From: Pisaster brevispinus | Lineage: Eukaryota; Echinodermata; Asteroidea; Forcipulatida; Asteriidae | DNA length: 64,000 nucleotides | NCBI GenBank assembly: GCA_023634235.1 | Contig: JAMKCF010000020.1 | Location: 1,736,001 to 1,800,000 of the forward strand | Direction of reading: 5' to 3' | Part shown: positions 21,437 to 34,764 of the stretch, piece after piece | Layout of the letters: every line of letters starts with the position of its first letter | Position numbering within the stretch: position 1 is the stretch's first letter | Position numbers and translations under genes: made by a program | The notes under the pieces: model-generated | Seen by the model: the letters and a program-made list of their open reading frames with translations, nothing else | What the model was told of the DNA's origin: nothing | The model's database searches: none

Positions 21437-23229
21437 ATACCTTTCTCGGGTTTTGTTTATTCTGATCATGACCATAGGTGATAATTAGAAAAAGCCAAGC
21501 TATGTGAGAAAAGATTGGGTGACCTCCTGGTCCTGATAGTGATAACAAGCTAATAGTGGGTAAAATCCAAATGACAAGCTATGTATTTTCTGTTACATTT
21601 ATTTAACAACACTGTGGCAAACTTCAACTTGTGTGTAGAAATCAATCAACAGAGATATAGGGCATCCAATTGAACCCAAGTCTTGCTACAATCTTACAAT
21701 CTAAACCACATGACAATGTCTAGAAAATGATTAGAAAGCAGAAATACATATTATGGTTTTTAAATTTTGCATTCTTCGTTAACATGGGAAGCAATGGAAA
21801 ATTGAATTTGTGTCGGATACTTTTTCCCTGATCCTCTTGTTTGAGCTGAAGTCAGTCCAATCTTGCAGCCATCCATGGTTGCTATGGGCAGTTTGGTACA
21901 ACCGGCTTGCGGCCACTGTGGTCTCCAAAGGGTTAACCACCTGAAAACAAAGCTAGCCTGGTCTGGGAATAATCTAGCCCAGTATTTAATATAATAAAGT
22001 TTGATAGTAAAGTTTGAGCAGCAACTTCAACAATTGGTGAATCATTTAGCAATGCTCTAATGGGAATACAGTTACTGCTGTTGACCAGGTTAGCTTGACC
22101 CCTATCAAAGGTAGTATGATACATTTTAAAAAGTACAAACATTTTAGTTCTCAATCTTAAATAGACAAAAAGGCTAACTTGAAGTGCAATTAGTAATAGT
22201 TGAGAGTTTTACGTTATTTCACTGAGTGTCTTAATTAATAAAGAATAAATGGTGGAAATGTTTTGCAAGCTTAAATCATTCTTAAAATTCATAAAGGAGT
22301 TTACTCTAAAAGGTGCCCATTCAAGGATAGGACGATGTGATGTAATGTAAAACTTTAGGAATGTTTACAATTTTAGTAATGAGAGTCTATTTTATGGAAG
22401 AAAAATGCAAGACCAGCCAATATTTTTGCAAAAGCACAAATTTTTAATGGAAATTTGTTGACGTTTTAAGAATGATTTCTTAGATATTTAACATAAAGCA
22501 AAACTTCAAGAGTTTGTAATTAAAGTATTGTTGATGTGTATAGTTTTAAAATCTAAAAAAAAGAAAAAAGAAAAGATAATAAGTGGTATCAAAAAAATTC
22601 AATCTGAGTATACAAAAAATTGTCACTGAACTGGACAGGCATTTTATATTGTGTTAAGCAGCTATTTGCAACACTCATGTGGTTTGCTGAAAAATTAAGT
22701 TGAATCTAATCACTCTGCAGTATTACATATTTGTTGTGCAAGTAAAGTGCACTCATCTGGCCAGTTTCCACTCAAATTTAAGAAACAGTTAACAGGGCAA
22801 ATGGTGGTGCATACTTAATCAGCTTACAATTATAAATAGAGCCGATTGATCCCTTCTCCTGAGTCATACAGAGAATAAAGAATTAACAGGCTCTGTTTAT
22901 ACTTTGCATTGTTTGTAACACATCAAATGTTTTTCAAATAGCCATTGTGATAGGTCAAGTTGTGACCAAAATATAGTTCAAGAAGTCAGCTTTGAAAATG
23001 AGTTTACCTGGAATGCATTTATTTTTTTAAGTAAAGAAGTATTGTACATAAAGTATGTTTCAAGCAATTTTTGCATATGGTTGATGGATGTGAGATAATG
23101 TTGGTATTCCGATAAAAACCACAGTAGCTATCACTTGTCTTCGGCGGGTTTTTCTCGTCCAATACCTGAAATGTAAGCCAACTGCCTGGAAATCTATGAA
23201 AAATTTATACTTAAAGAGTAAATCATTAT
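21437..23229. other. No gene recognised
   Basis: AT-rich intergenic sequence with only short frames and no recognisable domain, splice-consistent exon or RNA gene. Confidence 0.5.
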
Positions 23230-23625
23230 TTTGGGGCCAAATAGGCAAAATATTGCCCTAGCATCTTAAAGCTGTCTAGCAAAAAAATACTGCTTACCAA
23301 ATTGTTCGCTAAGCAAAAAATGCATGGGGTACTACTTCTAAGAATGTAAACTTTATGGTGTTTGGGCCGGAAACCATCTGTGTATGCTAGGCATGATTTT
23401 TCTGTGCTGAACATGTTTTTCAGCCTACAGGCTTTATTGATGAAATTGGGCACAGGGCCCAAATTTCAAATAGCTTTTCAGCAGAAACAAAATTTCTGCT
23501 AGGCAAACAAATGAATGGGATACCAGACGCAGCAACGGTAACGTCATGGTATTTTGGGTTATAACCAATTATTGCTAAGCACAATTTTTCTGTGCTTAGC
23601 AAGTTTTTAACCTTGTCAAAGACAA
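23230..23625. repeat. Two degenerate palindromic GCTTAGCA-type elements in tandem
   Basis: Segments 23230-23448 and 23454-23625 each carry TGCTTAGCA/TTTCTGCTAGGCAA arms and GGGCCCAAATTTCA-like ends, like the better copies at 61445-61637 and 61983-62175. Confidence 0.65.
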
Positions 23626-24289
23626 GTTTCCACATTTTGTGTGACCCAAAATATAAATTAAATTGCAAATAAAAGTAAAGCTCAATCAGTCATTGGAGTC
23701 ACGAAAAAATAGTGGAAAAAGACTCACTGTTTTCAAATTACAGGTTTTTGTGCGAGATCATAACTAATTGTTTTATTCTTTACTCAATAGTAAAAAGTTT
23801 CAATGGAAGTTTGTCTACATCCTGAGTAAAACTGTGACTATTCATATTTTTGACCTCATCATTGCTTGGCACAGATTTTAGTTGCTTTTGTTTTACACAC
23901 ATTACCTTTTTACTTTTACTCATTCACCTAGCATTTCTTCGAGATGAAAGTACAGTTTACAGAAATCATAATAATTATGGATCCATTTCATTCATTAAAA
24001 ACTGACTGCCTGAACAGAAAGGGTCGGGATTTCAATATTAAGTGTTGCTATAGTACTACCAAATCATTAAAGGGACATTGAGAGATAAAGAAAATTAAAG
24101 CAATAATTATGACGTACATTAATAAATATGACTTACACTTGGACTCGGCCGGGAAGAACAATAAACACCTTCTAATTGTTTTATTATTAAACCTGTTTTC
24201 ACCAGATATCAATATTTTTTAGCACGCTGGCGTAATTTAAACCCCAAAACCTTCAAACATTATAAACGTTAAAGACATTAATGTATGAA

Positions 24290-24530
24290 CGCCCAGGTCC
24301 CCAAAATTGTATCCGATTTGGACTACCAGGTCCCAAGCACTTCTAGGTCCAAAGGACTCCCCAGGTCTAAAGCACTCACAGGTCCAAACTTCTAGATTCA
24401 TCTGGACTTCCAGATTGAAGTTTGTATCTTAAATGGACTCCCAGGTCCCAAACTACCAATGAACTCCCAGGACTAAAATTATACCGTCAATGGACGCCCT
24501 GGTCCTCAATCAATAGACTCCCAGGTACCT
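24290..24530. repeat. Degenerate minisatellite of GGACTCCCAGGTCC motifs
   Basis: About ten imperfect copies of an AGGTCC/GGACT(C)CCAGGTC core separated by 15-30 bases. No coding sense is seen. Confidence 0.6.
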
Positions 24531-25231
24531 TTGTTTAAAACTGCCCCCGATCCAGCCCAGAGCTCGCTAGGAACCATAAGGAAAACTGAATACCGACAAA
24601 ATATATATGTTGGGTCAACCGGAGTTGTGCTATGCAAATACAGCACAAGAACCCCAAATGACATCCTTCAAACCAAGGCGGACGGTGGAGGTGGGATTTC
24701 AATCAGCTTGCATGAAAAATAGTGACAGGGTGTGACACTTGTGCTTTGAAGCCGCACCAATGTTGCCTCCCCCGATTGGCTGACCAACCTAAACTGTGAT
24801 TGGCCAAAGTTTGTGAATAATTAGTGCTTGAAAACCTCACTAAAACCACCACTGAAACCTTAATTTGCATATTAGCTATTTTTGTACGCATAACAATGGT
24901 GAGATGGGCAATGAACAGCTGTGTGTATATAACACGTTGCACAGCGTTCGGGAGAACGGAACGTTGATTTAGCTAAGTATAAAGGATTGTATCCAATTAT
25001 TTTGATAAAATCTCTTAGAAGTCATAATATTGACTTATTTATCTCATCAATACGACCCAATTGGCACAAGTCAAAATTATTACATGTGCCAAATGAGATC
25101 ATAGTTAAAACTGTGTTTTTTCCCAATTTTTGACTATCGAGAGTCAACCCTTGAAAATAAATTATAATTATAACATGCAAATGATGTCCTCTGCTTCCCA
25201 CAGTCTTGTTCCCAGACGTCGGTATGTTTTT

Positions 25232-25725
25232 TCCATAAAGTTATAAGGAATTAGGGCGCACTGGTATTACTACGTGCACAAATGCGACGGGACCGCAAGG
25301 AGACACGCGTGCCATTTTGTACGAGAGCAATATTTAATATGAAGTTCCCAATATGCTTGCTAAATACACGCTATGCGGTCTAAAAAAACGAGTGACTGTT
25401 TTAAAGTTGTTTCGTGAGGTTTATCTTATTCGTTTCATTAGAGGATGAACACACTATGTCATGATTTATTGTCCATAGATAAAGTGAAGAAATATAATTC
25501 TAAAATGTTAGATTTATTCGGGGATGATAAAGTACTATAAACGGTCTTTACTGACATTCATGAATTTCACTGTAAACCCAAGTAAGACATTCCTCTGTTG
25601 CAACACCACTAATAATCTAGATAGCAAATAATTAAATTTGTGTTACTACTCAGTGGCCGCTCTGCCCTCGTCGGGCCGCGTAACTAGGCTAGTGCGCCCT
25701 CTAGTTCCTATTTATAACTCTATGG
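25232..25725. mobile_element. 494-bp TIR element, copy 1
   Basis: Ends CCATAAAG...GGGCGCACTGGTA and AGTGCGCCCTCTAGTTCC...CTCTATGG are inverted repeats. The whole element matches the reverse complement of 58662-59153 (shared GCGACGGGACxGCAAGGAGACAC and GTTGTTTCGTG, and similar sequence across the rest). It is a short non-autonomous DNA transposon of unknown class. Confidence 0.85.
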
Positions 25726-27464
25726 CTTTTTCCCGTTTGAGCAGTGAACAAAGCCAAGCGAAGTGTACAACAAACGAGTACCGTCCGTTATCTTCAAAGC
25801 TCACTCTTTGTTCGGTTTTGTCATGGAGGTGTATTTATAAACACCGTCCACCATTGGAAGTGAAGTGCTTTTGTCACTTTTTGTTAACAGTTAGTTTTCT
25901 GCCTCAGTTAAGAAAGGTTAGTTGAGGAATCATTTTGAGTCGTATTTTGCCAAATTAAAACTGTATTAAACTTGAAATATGAAACAAGAAAACTGTCGCC
26001 CGTAGGGGCGTAGGCCATTTTTGGATTAATTCATGACCTTTTTGTGTGCATGGCTGTATGGCTACAACTGTCAGACTGTAGCCCCTCGTACGATAGTGTG
26101 GCGAAGTTGTAGCCATGGGGTTGGACGCCAGTCTCCGTTGCACCGCAGTGGGTGTCTCTATTTACTAAATACTAACACTAACAATTAGGGGTTTCAGGTA
26201 AAATTCCAGTGCTGTCCACTTCATCAAATAAAGTTAAGATTGGAAAGGTTTCTTTATGTGGAGTATTTTAAACTTTAAAGAAAATTGGACTTTCCTTTCT
26301 TGAGATATTAAAGAAAAGATGTTTTATTAGCTAGAACTTAAAATGTGGGAACCTGCAAATTTTGTCACCGAAAATCCACACATCGTGCAAACCACAACCA
26401 CAGCACGCAAACTACCTTGAAAGTGTAACTTTCTTTATCAATTGCTTTAAGGCCCATCGGGAAGCTTATATACTGATTGTAAACCCTCTCATTTTCTGTG
26501 TATTCTGTGCACTGAATATTGGTTGTAATGTAGGCTCAAATAAATACTTGTTTTTTGTGGGGTTCATTCTAAAAAATAAACTTGTTTGTCCTTTAGGATG
26601 AGACTTGTTTGTATCATTAAAATGGTTAACCCACAAATTTAAATGTGCACATTTTAAAGAATATATTACATAGGCCAATGCATCTTTAAAACATCACAAT
26701 TAATTTTTTGGGGCAAATTTAAGATTACTTAAAAATGGTAGGCTGCATGTTTGAATGTTTTGATTGAATAATATGTATTATTGCCAAAATGCTTGAATTC
26801 CCCCGTCTTGTTTGTCTTATGATCCCCAAAATGAACTGATGTAGAATGATACTGATATTGAGGGCTGAAGAAAGTAAAACTGAAGTTTTGTTTGGTTTTT
26901 ATTTAAAAGGGGCTTCCCAAGCTAGTTTTGTTTTGGGTTTTTTTGTTTTGTGTTTTACTGTATGGCCTAAAATCAAACTTACCTCGCCAGCAATTTTTTC
27001 TCCATGGGCCCACTTGTGATGTGCACATTTAAAAAAGTGTGCGGGAAAACAGATATGATTAATAAATGATGGCGCTGTCCAATTCAGTGACACTCCAACA
27101 CTGTTGACTTGAGATTAACATAAAGTGGTAAAGGTGTTTTTACATGTTTATGGGTAGGGTCTGCGTCTGGGTATAATGTTCGTATTTTTGTCATGTTGAC
27201 GGGGGTAGTTGACGAAAATAAAGAGGACCACAAGAACCGGTCGACAATTGTGTCGCAAAAGGTTTCCGGGGGGGGGGGGGAGAGACTGTGAGGTTATTTT
27301 TTTATAGATCCTCTATGTATAGCAATAAAGTGTTTTCATGCCTTCTAGGCAATCATCAGTTCAGTCAGGTCTCATGTCTCATGATAGACATATTATTTGT
27401 TTCTTTATTTCGCTTTGGTTCAGGTAAATCGTACTCAATCAGAATGCGGTTTTTGACTCCTGAG
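25726..27464. other. No gene recognised
   Basis: AT-rich DNA with an 11-base G run near 27270 and short frames only. Nothing here can be supported as an exon. Confidence 0.5.
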
Positions 27465-28085
27465 TTAGGTTTTCAGTATAGGTGACCTGTTCTTCCAGTT
27501 GGGAGATTGGGATGTTTTTAGTGTTTCATTCAGATCTTCAAAACCTGAGTCATCAGGGGTTGGAGCAAGCTGTTTAGAGGTTGAGTCGGTTGGAATCCAG
27601 TTTAACTTTGCTCTGATCAACTTTTCCCTTATGTTTTTATCTTTTTTGTACGCAATGAAAGGAGGGTTTGGAAAGATTTCCAAAAGTGTTTCATTGTTGC
27701 GCATTAGAGACCAGCATGTTTGATATATTTGTTCAGGTCACTTGGTTGTTGTACGGGTTGTACGTCAGGCTGACAACCAAGTGAGTTTTGCTTTCTGTTT
27801 TTTCTGCTGTTTATGAGTCAAATTTGACTGTTCTTTGTGTGAAACTTTTTCAATGATCTTGTCTATTTCCGAAATGTCATAGCCTCTTGGTCTTAGCTTT
27901 TCAGAAAAATTGTTGTCTTTGAATTAAAATCCTTTTCAATGTTTGTGTTTTTGGCATAGCGGAGTGTTTCTCTGTATATGATTGCTTTGAATTCATGAGG
28001 GGGATGTGATGATGTCTTTTGCAGGTGGGAAATTACTTTTTTTAGGCTATTTAGTTTATCAAACTCTTCACTTGTGCAATTTTTT
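27465..28085 (-). pseudogene. Penelope-like element RT C-terminal relic
   Basis: On the minus strand, across several frames: HPPHEFKAIIYRETLRYAKN, then EKLRPRGYDISEIDKIIEKV, then IFPNPPFIAYKKDKNIREKL. This order (HxxxxKxxIxxxxxLRY, RGY, then PPxxAYxxxKNxRxxL) is what I know from the segment between RT and GIY-YIG nuclease in Penelope-like elements. Stops and frameshifts are present, and no GIY-YIG or RT core is seen. Family recall is from memory. Confidence 0.6.
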
Positions 28086-29035
28086 CAATCTCAATAGGGG
28101 TGGAGACAAAAGGGGGCAAGGCTAAGATACAGCTCTATATGCTTGTGCCACTGGGTTACATTGATTTAGATTAAGGCACTGGGTTTTTTAAACACAAAAA
28201 TGTCAACCAAGAGGGTAAAAAATGATAATACATGTATGTCAACACACTTTAAACGCACAATTTTAACATCAAAACTGCTTATATGTATATGGGAAAAAGT
28301 ATGAGCCTAAATCTATCTCTAAACTTGTGAAACAAACAACATTTCTCTGTTTTATAACAAGCAGTTACATATTTCAAAAGTGTGATAATAAACTCATGAT
28401 TTACTCATACTACTCTAGAAATGAATGTTTATGTGAAGAGCATGGATCAGGGATTATTTATGTCAAATACTGAGTTTTTATCATGAAAATTTGCATTTTT
28501 ACATTGCTTGAAAGTAAAACATAGCCCCAAATACTGGGTTTGGCCATTTAAAGTTGTGTCTGGTATATCAGACATAGATTTTTTGGGGTTAAAATAATTA
28601 CGAGTAAACAATGAATGATAAAAAAAAATACGTAAAACAAAATTAGAAAGTACATTGGCGTATGAAGAACCCTTGCTGTGTTTCGGACCCTACACTTTAT
28701 TAACATCTCAACCCTTTTTCATTTTTAAGGCTTCGATTTGGTTTCATTTGTCTGTTGGCTTCAATGTACTGTACATGTTAACATTTTAATGCAAACTCTG
28801 TATTCAAATAGCACCCAAAATAGTTTTGCAGTGTATTTTATAAACAGCAATACTCATTGTACTATAAAATTCATCCATTTAGTTTAGATCTATGTTTGTA
28901 TACTGCTTCCAAATTGTGCATATTTTAATGGAAATATTAAAATGAACAACCTGGAATCAACACCAAAACAAGCTTACCATGAAAAAAACTAAATATCAAG
29001 TAATAAACCAAAAGGGAAACTGACTGGGTAAATTT
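28086..29035. other. No gene recognised
   Basis: AT-rich sequence without a recognisable domain or repeat structure. Confidence 0.5.
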
Positions 29036-29040
29036 TTATT

Positions 29041-29128
29041 TAATTTGGGTTTGAACAAAGAAAAATTTACTGGAGCAGGACTTGAACCAACGATCTCCGG
29101 AATAACGTACCAGCGCTCTACCAACTGC
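29041..29128 (-). mobile_element. tRNA-derived SINE (second family), copy 1
   Basis: On the minus strand: CAGTTGGTAGAGCGCTGGTA (A box), then GGTTCAAGTCCTGCTCCAGT (B box), then a TTTTTCTTTGTTCAAACCCA tail. The same head-tail arrangement is at 62815-62903. Confidence 0.75.
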
Positions 29129-29218
29129 AAACAATGGCGAGGCATGAGGATCCAGACTTCATATCCACCAAGCACAAATTCAAGTGTAAATAAAAAACAG
29201 ACATAAACGGATGTCAGT

Positions 29219-29334
29219 CCATAGAGCAAGGTTCCTTGCTCTATGGTCAGTCCTAGGCGAAGTCCGATCACGGTCGTAACCAATAACTGTTTCGGTTGAA
29301 CTTGCCATTGAAACATTTATTGGTTACGACCGTG
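29219..29334. repeat. Two perfect short hairpins
   Basis: First: CCATAGAGCAAGG, loop TT, CCTTGCTCTATGG (29219-29246). Second: 17-bp arms CACGGTCGTAACCAATA (29269-29285) and its complement at 29318-29334, with a 32-base loop. They may be foldback remnants; no function is assigned. Confidence 0.9.
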
Positions 29335-30430
29335 AAAACGCACCCCAACCTGTATTCTGTGTATGACGAACTGGACAAACTTACTTGCAATGGAGAATGT
29401 TTCTTCGACATCCAAGGATCGGTACAAAAACATCGCAAGGAAAAACACCCAGAAGGTGGTCCAACGAAAAGTAAAATGTGAAAAAAACCACGATAAAACC
29501 AAAGGGAAAGCCAGGGAAAGCCAGCAAAAGCAGCAATTTGGGGGGGGGGGGGGTGGGGTGGACATTGTGCAGCTATCATAGAAGTAGACCAGCCAGCTGT
29601 ATGGGATAAACATTCCCCGTCGTCGTGCTGCGTGTGTAGCGCAGGCAACACGTTGCAATAGTTAGGGGATAATAGCTAGGGGTACAGACTAAAACCCTTG
29701 TAAAAAAACCTGTAATTGTTGGTCTGGCTCCCAACCCCTCCGACAAGCTCCCAAGTTCACGGCTAGACCGGCAAGCTGGGGAGTTCATGCCCCGGGGTTT
29801 GTCTCTCTGCTGGCCCCACGAGACACGGCACCGGCTGTACGGGATATACCCCAAGGTTTACGTTCCGCTAGCTCCCACGCTGGTGCACCCTAAAACACGC
29901 TTCGGTTGCACGGACTCTCTGAATGCAAACCTTACGTTTGATTTTTCATCATTATTTACAAATTGTATAAATAATCTGAATACATAGTCTTTTTTGTCAA
30001 ATACTTATCATGACTAATTGTAAAAAAAACAGATTTAAATTTGGTTCAGTAATTTACTTGAAGTGAAACTAACTCCGAAGATCAGTGATTTATCCTAACC
30101 ACTTTTTTGGTTCGGATAAATCACGTGACCTACATTTTTTGAAAAATGCTCGAAAACGGCAAAATTGATGGTTTCTTTTAGGAACCGTTTTTCTCCATTC
30201 CTGGAAGACCTTTTAAGTCATATGTTAGCCTCTTTTGTAGCCCAAATAGCCCAACGAAGCCGATGTGCCCCTTTAACATCATAATAAAATCCAAACAAAG
30301 CCATGTTTCCAATGCCACTGTAAATTATTAATATATCATATCTGTTTTTATAAGCGTATATCAGGGGTTGTTTGGGTGTATTTTTTTGAATGGAGATGCC
30401 GCACAAAATCGTTTAAGACATGGGGCAAGT
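29335..30430. other. No gene recognised
   Basis: Includes a G run near 29540 and a GC-richer patch at 29640-29930 with short frames but no recognised product. Confidence 0.45.
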
Positions 30431-30650
30431 CTAAAGAGGATCATGTACGTACATCGTAATTGTTGTGTATGTACACGACCATAAAAATTACCAGGTACAT
30501 ACATGGTAATTATTATGTACAAACCCAATAGTCTATGTACAGTACTTGATATGAAGTCTGGAGATATTGTGTACATACATGATTAATATAATGTACGTAT
30601 GAAATCATGTATACATTACAATTATTGTGTACATGCACAATAAGAGCAGG
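30431..30650. repeat. Degenerate repeats of a GTACATACATGGTAATT-like unit
   Basis: Several imperfect direct and inverted copies of TGTACATACAT/AATTATTGTGTAC, spaced 40-60 bases apart. Confidence 0.55.
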
Positions 30651-31590
30651 ATTTGTTTATTCATGTGGCAGTACTATGATTCTGTAATGTACAAACCATG
30701 CCTGCAGTAGTCCAGGCTCTGTGGCTCTTTTGTAAACAAGTGCTGCCACTAAATTAGGAATAGGATTCTAAAAAGCGTTATGTGTTCATGGCACCCATAG
30801 AGGATTGTGGGAAAAAAAACTAGCAAAATCTGAGACGGAGCCTGATTTTACGTGATTTGGCATGGAATGACCCACTGGTTCTTTTATTTTCTGCTACTTC
30901 AAAATTTAGATTGTTTCGTATGTTAGAAATTTTTTACTGAAAATTAGTTAACTGTTTTATTTGATGGGATAAATGTGTTTTAATACTGATATCATAAATA
31001 AAATTTGGTTTCTGTACAGATCTACTGATACTGTATTTAGCACATATTTACACACAGAAACTAAAACCTCAAGTTCTTGGTGTATGACACCTACGTGTAC
31101 ATTACTTGAACTCAGTGACATGTCAAGGTTGTTGAACATTAGACCAAAGCAAATTTGTAATGCCTGTTTGGTTTTTTATTCAGATGCCTTCTTTGAATAA
31201 AACCGTTTGTTTAGACATTTAATTCAAATTGTTATCATCTTGGCAGACTGCTTGTATTGCATCTTATTGAAAATAAGAAAACTATTTGTAATTTGAAAAT
31301 TTGTCCTATGTTTTAATTACATTTATTAATACAGTTTTTCATTATGCTTATAATTATGGTTTAACGATCATATTTTTAATTGATGGACTGAACACGTTAT
31401 TATCAGGTATCTGGATGAATGGCACAACAAAAAGGGTTTTCAGTCTTCTGTTGTTAAGTGGTTAAACACTGGTAAACATCAGGAAAAATGGTGTACAGAT
31501 ATACGGGAAATATTACAAATACTTGAAATTGAAAATTCCCAATGTGAAGGTCAAAGTTCAAAATGTGGTCAGCTTCTATTTGCTACCCGA
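30651..31590. other. No gene recognised
   Basis: AT-rich sequence with no recognisable exon or RNA gene. Confidence 0.45.
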
Positions 31591-31594
31591 ATGC

Positions 31595-31886
31595 CATGGC
31601 CGAGCAATCAAGCATATTGGAATCAGGCTCTGGTGTTTCTGATCAGCAGAGTGTGCAGTGAAGTCCGGTCTTGACACTTGTGTCCAAGCAAGACACTCCA
31701 CCATTACTCTTTGCCCTTTGGATGGGACGTGAAGCCATACATGTAGTTCTTGTGTTTTGTGTAATGCACATAAAAGAACCCACCTTACTAAGAGGAGGAG
31801 TTTGCCCCGATGTTTCTGGCAGTGGCTACTGAATGTGCTGCAGCACCTTGTAAACCCTTTTTAAGGAGCTACATAAATGGGTCAAA
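31595..31886 (+). mobile_element. tRNA-derived SINE, copy 3 of the first family
   Basis: Plus-strand version of the 13.7-kb and 14.4-kb SINEs: ATGGCCGAGCAATCAAG head, CTGATCAGCAGAGTGTG, GACACTTGTGTCCAAGCAAG, TTTGGATGGGACGTGAAG. The B box is degraded. Confidence 0.75.
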
Positions 31887-31914
31887 TAATTTCAAAAACT
31901 CGGTTTCTTTTTGT

Positions 31915-32165
31915 TCAAACCCACCACCTTTGCATTGCTAGAGCAGATGTCTCACCACTAGACCACCGAGCTAGCCCGATGGCTAGAGGCGGGTTCGAAT
32001 CCTTAGCAGCGGGTATTGCAACGATTTATTAGATGTAATATTTGCATCGGGTTCAAATCCCACACGAATGATTGCCTGTGGATTTTTTATTCACAGAGCT
32101 CGGGAAAGCACTCGGCATAGTGCTTATTACACATCGGTATAAGGGAAAAAACAAATTTAAATTCT
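31915..32165 (+). mobile_element. tRNA-derived SINE (third family), copy 1
   Basis: Contains GGTTCGAATCC and GGGTTCAAATCCCACACGAA (B boxes), then TGCCTGTGGATTTTTTATTC, ACTCGGCATAGTGC and ACACATCGGTATAAGGG. This 3' body recurs at 34030-34205. Confidence 0.7.
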
Positions 32166-34029
32166 TCATCCCAATGCAAATACATACATATAAAAAACAA
32201 CACAGTTACTAAGCCCCTGTATTAAAACGAATGCAAAAATCATTATGTACAGTACTTTACAGCAACAGCACTTTCCTATGGAGGACCCTGGTTTGTTGAT
32301 GTTTTACTTTCACTATGGGTTACGTGTCATTGGTCGCGCAATCGGTCCATTCGATGCAAACAAATCATAACAAAATTATAGGAGCTTAAAATGATGACTG
32401 ATAAAGTGCAGCTTATAAAACACACACACAAAATATGTTTTGGGCCCCTCCATTGAAAGGAAAAACACAAGTGTCTCAACATATTATCACTTGAATGTTT
32501 AAGATATTTTTTAGTAAGTCCTAACACTCCCCCTTCTGTTTCTAGCCCTCTTTCTGTGAGGATGTTCGTAAACACCAAAGAAAAGGACTGTTCTAACCAT
32601 CGCCTATTTGAATTTTAAAAACAATCTCCAAACAGTCATAGGATGGTTATAACTACTAGCTAACATACCCAAGCCATAGTGCAATAATTGACAATGCTTC
32701 TGCCTACTTGTCTTTCAATGGCTCTCACCAAATGGAGTTTCAAGTGTCACACACACCCAAAGACACATCACTATTGCTGAAGATTAATTAGGCAGAACAG
32801 TGCCTGGGCACACAGTCTCCTTTTCTCACACCCTTCCTCCTTTTGTTGTGGTCCTGCGTAATGAATGCCTCACATGTACAGTATTTGTCGTGTAACGATT
32901 TACACACAAGTACATAGTTTATGAATTAGTAAATCATTTACTTTGTTAAGTGCCGCATTTTGCATTTGATTATGAATTTGTATTTGTAGTAGTTGTACTA
33001 AGCCCCATATTTATATATTTTTTTAGATTTGCAACTTTGTGGTAGCAAACAAATGGAACTGGAAAATTACTGTAGGCCCTAATAATGATAAGGTCACTAT
33101 ATTGTTATTTTTCAGGTGGTGGGGGGGGGGCAAATCTAGAAGAAAACAGATTATACAAAAACATTCAAACCAAATGCTTGCCACATGTCAAAACTCATAT
33201 CAAACTAAAGCTTGACGCATGATCTTATGATTGTTACTGGTAATTTAGCTGAGTCAGGGCGCAGTAAAACAAGACACATCTAAATTCATCTGTTACTACA
33301 ACACCCATTGTCTTCTGTTGCAAGTTTAGGTTTAGATATTACCATTGGTTTCTAAGGCACATTATTTGTCTGCTTGGTTATTACAATCACAACAACACAA
33401 TATGTCAATAATAATGATTTATATATTCCTCAACTCCTCCTTCCTTTCTTCTCCTACTGTAAATGGTTTCAACTACCTCAAATTTTTCCCCAGAGATGCC
33501 CTCATTAGAGCATAACTTAAACTGCATCTAGGAGTGATTGTACAAACTGTATAAATCCTCTTCAATATACAATGTATGTTCATGAGATTGGGTTTTCCAG
33601 TTAAGATGGCATCAAAAATTGAACAACAAGTGCATGCTTGTACAGGGCATTGTAAACTCTGCACTAGAGCTACTTGCTGTTGTAGTCAAAGGTCAGACAA
33701 ACAACCAATTAATATCAAGTTTGTTGGAATGTGGCTCTTGATAATGAGCTTGGACTCTAAACACGAAAAACATCTAAGTCTGTTATCACCTCCTCTACAT
33801 GTTTGTACACATGTACAGTGAATATTGTGTAGATAGCTGTACTCTTTGAAACACTGACATAGTCAGATTTCTTCTGAATTTGCAATTATTTTACACATGT
33901 AAGTATATTGACTATGTTGACTGTACAGTTGATATAACCGGTCCCAATAGATAAACATTTCTGTCTGACATCATACTTGTAGTACATGAAACAAAGTTGA
34001 TCATCAATAATTATGTATTGTAGCATATA
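32166..34029. other. No gene recognised
   Basis: AT-rich sequence with a ten-base G run at about 33120. Short frames only. Confidence 0.45.
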
Positions 34030-34210
34030 CTTGGTTATCTAGTTGGTAAGATATCTGCGCTACATGGTGTAGAATGGCAAAGGTCGTGGGGTTTGAATTC
34101 CACCAGAGTAATATGCCTGTGGATTTTGTTTTCACCAGACTCGGGGGAAAGTACTGAGTATAGAGTACGTTACATACATTGGTGTAAGGCTAAAACAAGA
34201 TTATATTCTT
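34030..34210 (+). mobile_element. tRNA-derived SINE (third family), copy 2
   Basis: ATCTAGTTGGTAAGATATCT as A box, GGGGTTTGAATTCCACCAGA as B box, then TATGCCTGTGGATTTTG, CTCGGGGGAAAGTACTGAGT and CATTGGTGTAAGGCTAAAAC. Confidence 0.78.
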
Positions 34211-34764
34211 AAGTCCCCTATAAAATTAAAGTATCCATCAATAATTAGTTTTTTATAATTACCAAATGACACTACTGTAAACACACCTTTGAATGTACAT
34301 ACATGTAAAACCCTTTCAAATTGCATCCTTTCTCTTTTTTGGCAAGAATGTGGCCAATGGCATTAGACAATTTGCACTTTGCTTGGTTGGTCGATGTGTT
34401 TAACGTATACTAGGCCACATAAATCTTTCTTTATGAAATATGTTTACATTGACTATAATTTACTTCATTCATTTCAAACCATTTCCAGATATTTGTTTCC
34501 ACTGTGTAAATGGTGGCATAGCCAAAAAAGCAAAAACTTTGGTCGGTATGCTGGAACAAGCAAGAAATAAAACTAACAACACATAGAGTGAGATAAGCTT
34601 CTGTATTAAACCCATTACAAAAGAAAATGCATGCACAAACCTGTTAAAAGAAATTCAGAAAGAGTATCAGCCTTTTGTAATGCTATAAATTTGATTCTTT
34701 ATGTTTTCTACATATTCTATATTTGAATTAGTTTTCATTTCATCGATGCTTCCCAATTTTCACA

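Noticed and set aside
29041..29128. tRNA-like sequence on the minus strand
   Set aside because: A and B boxes are present but the cloverleaf is incomplete and a conserved non-tRNA tail follows, shared with 62815-62903. It is a SINE.
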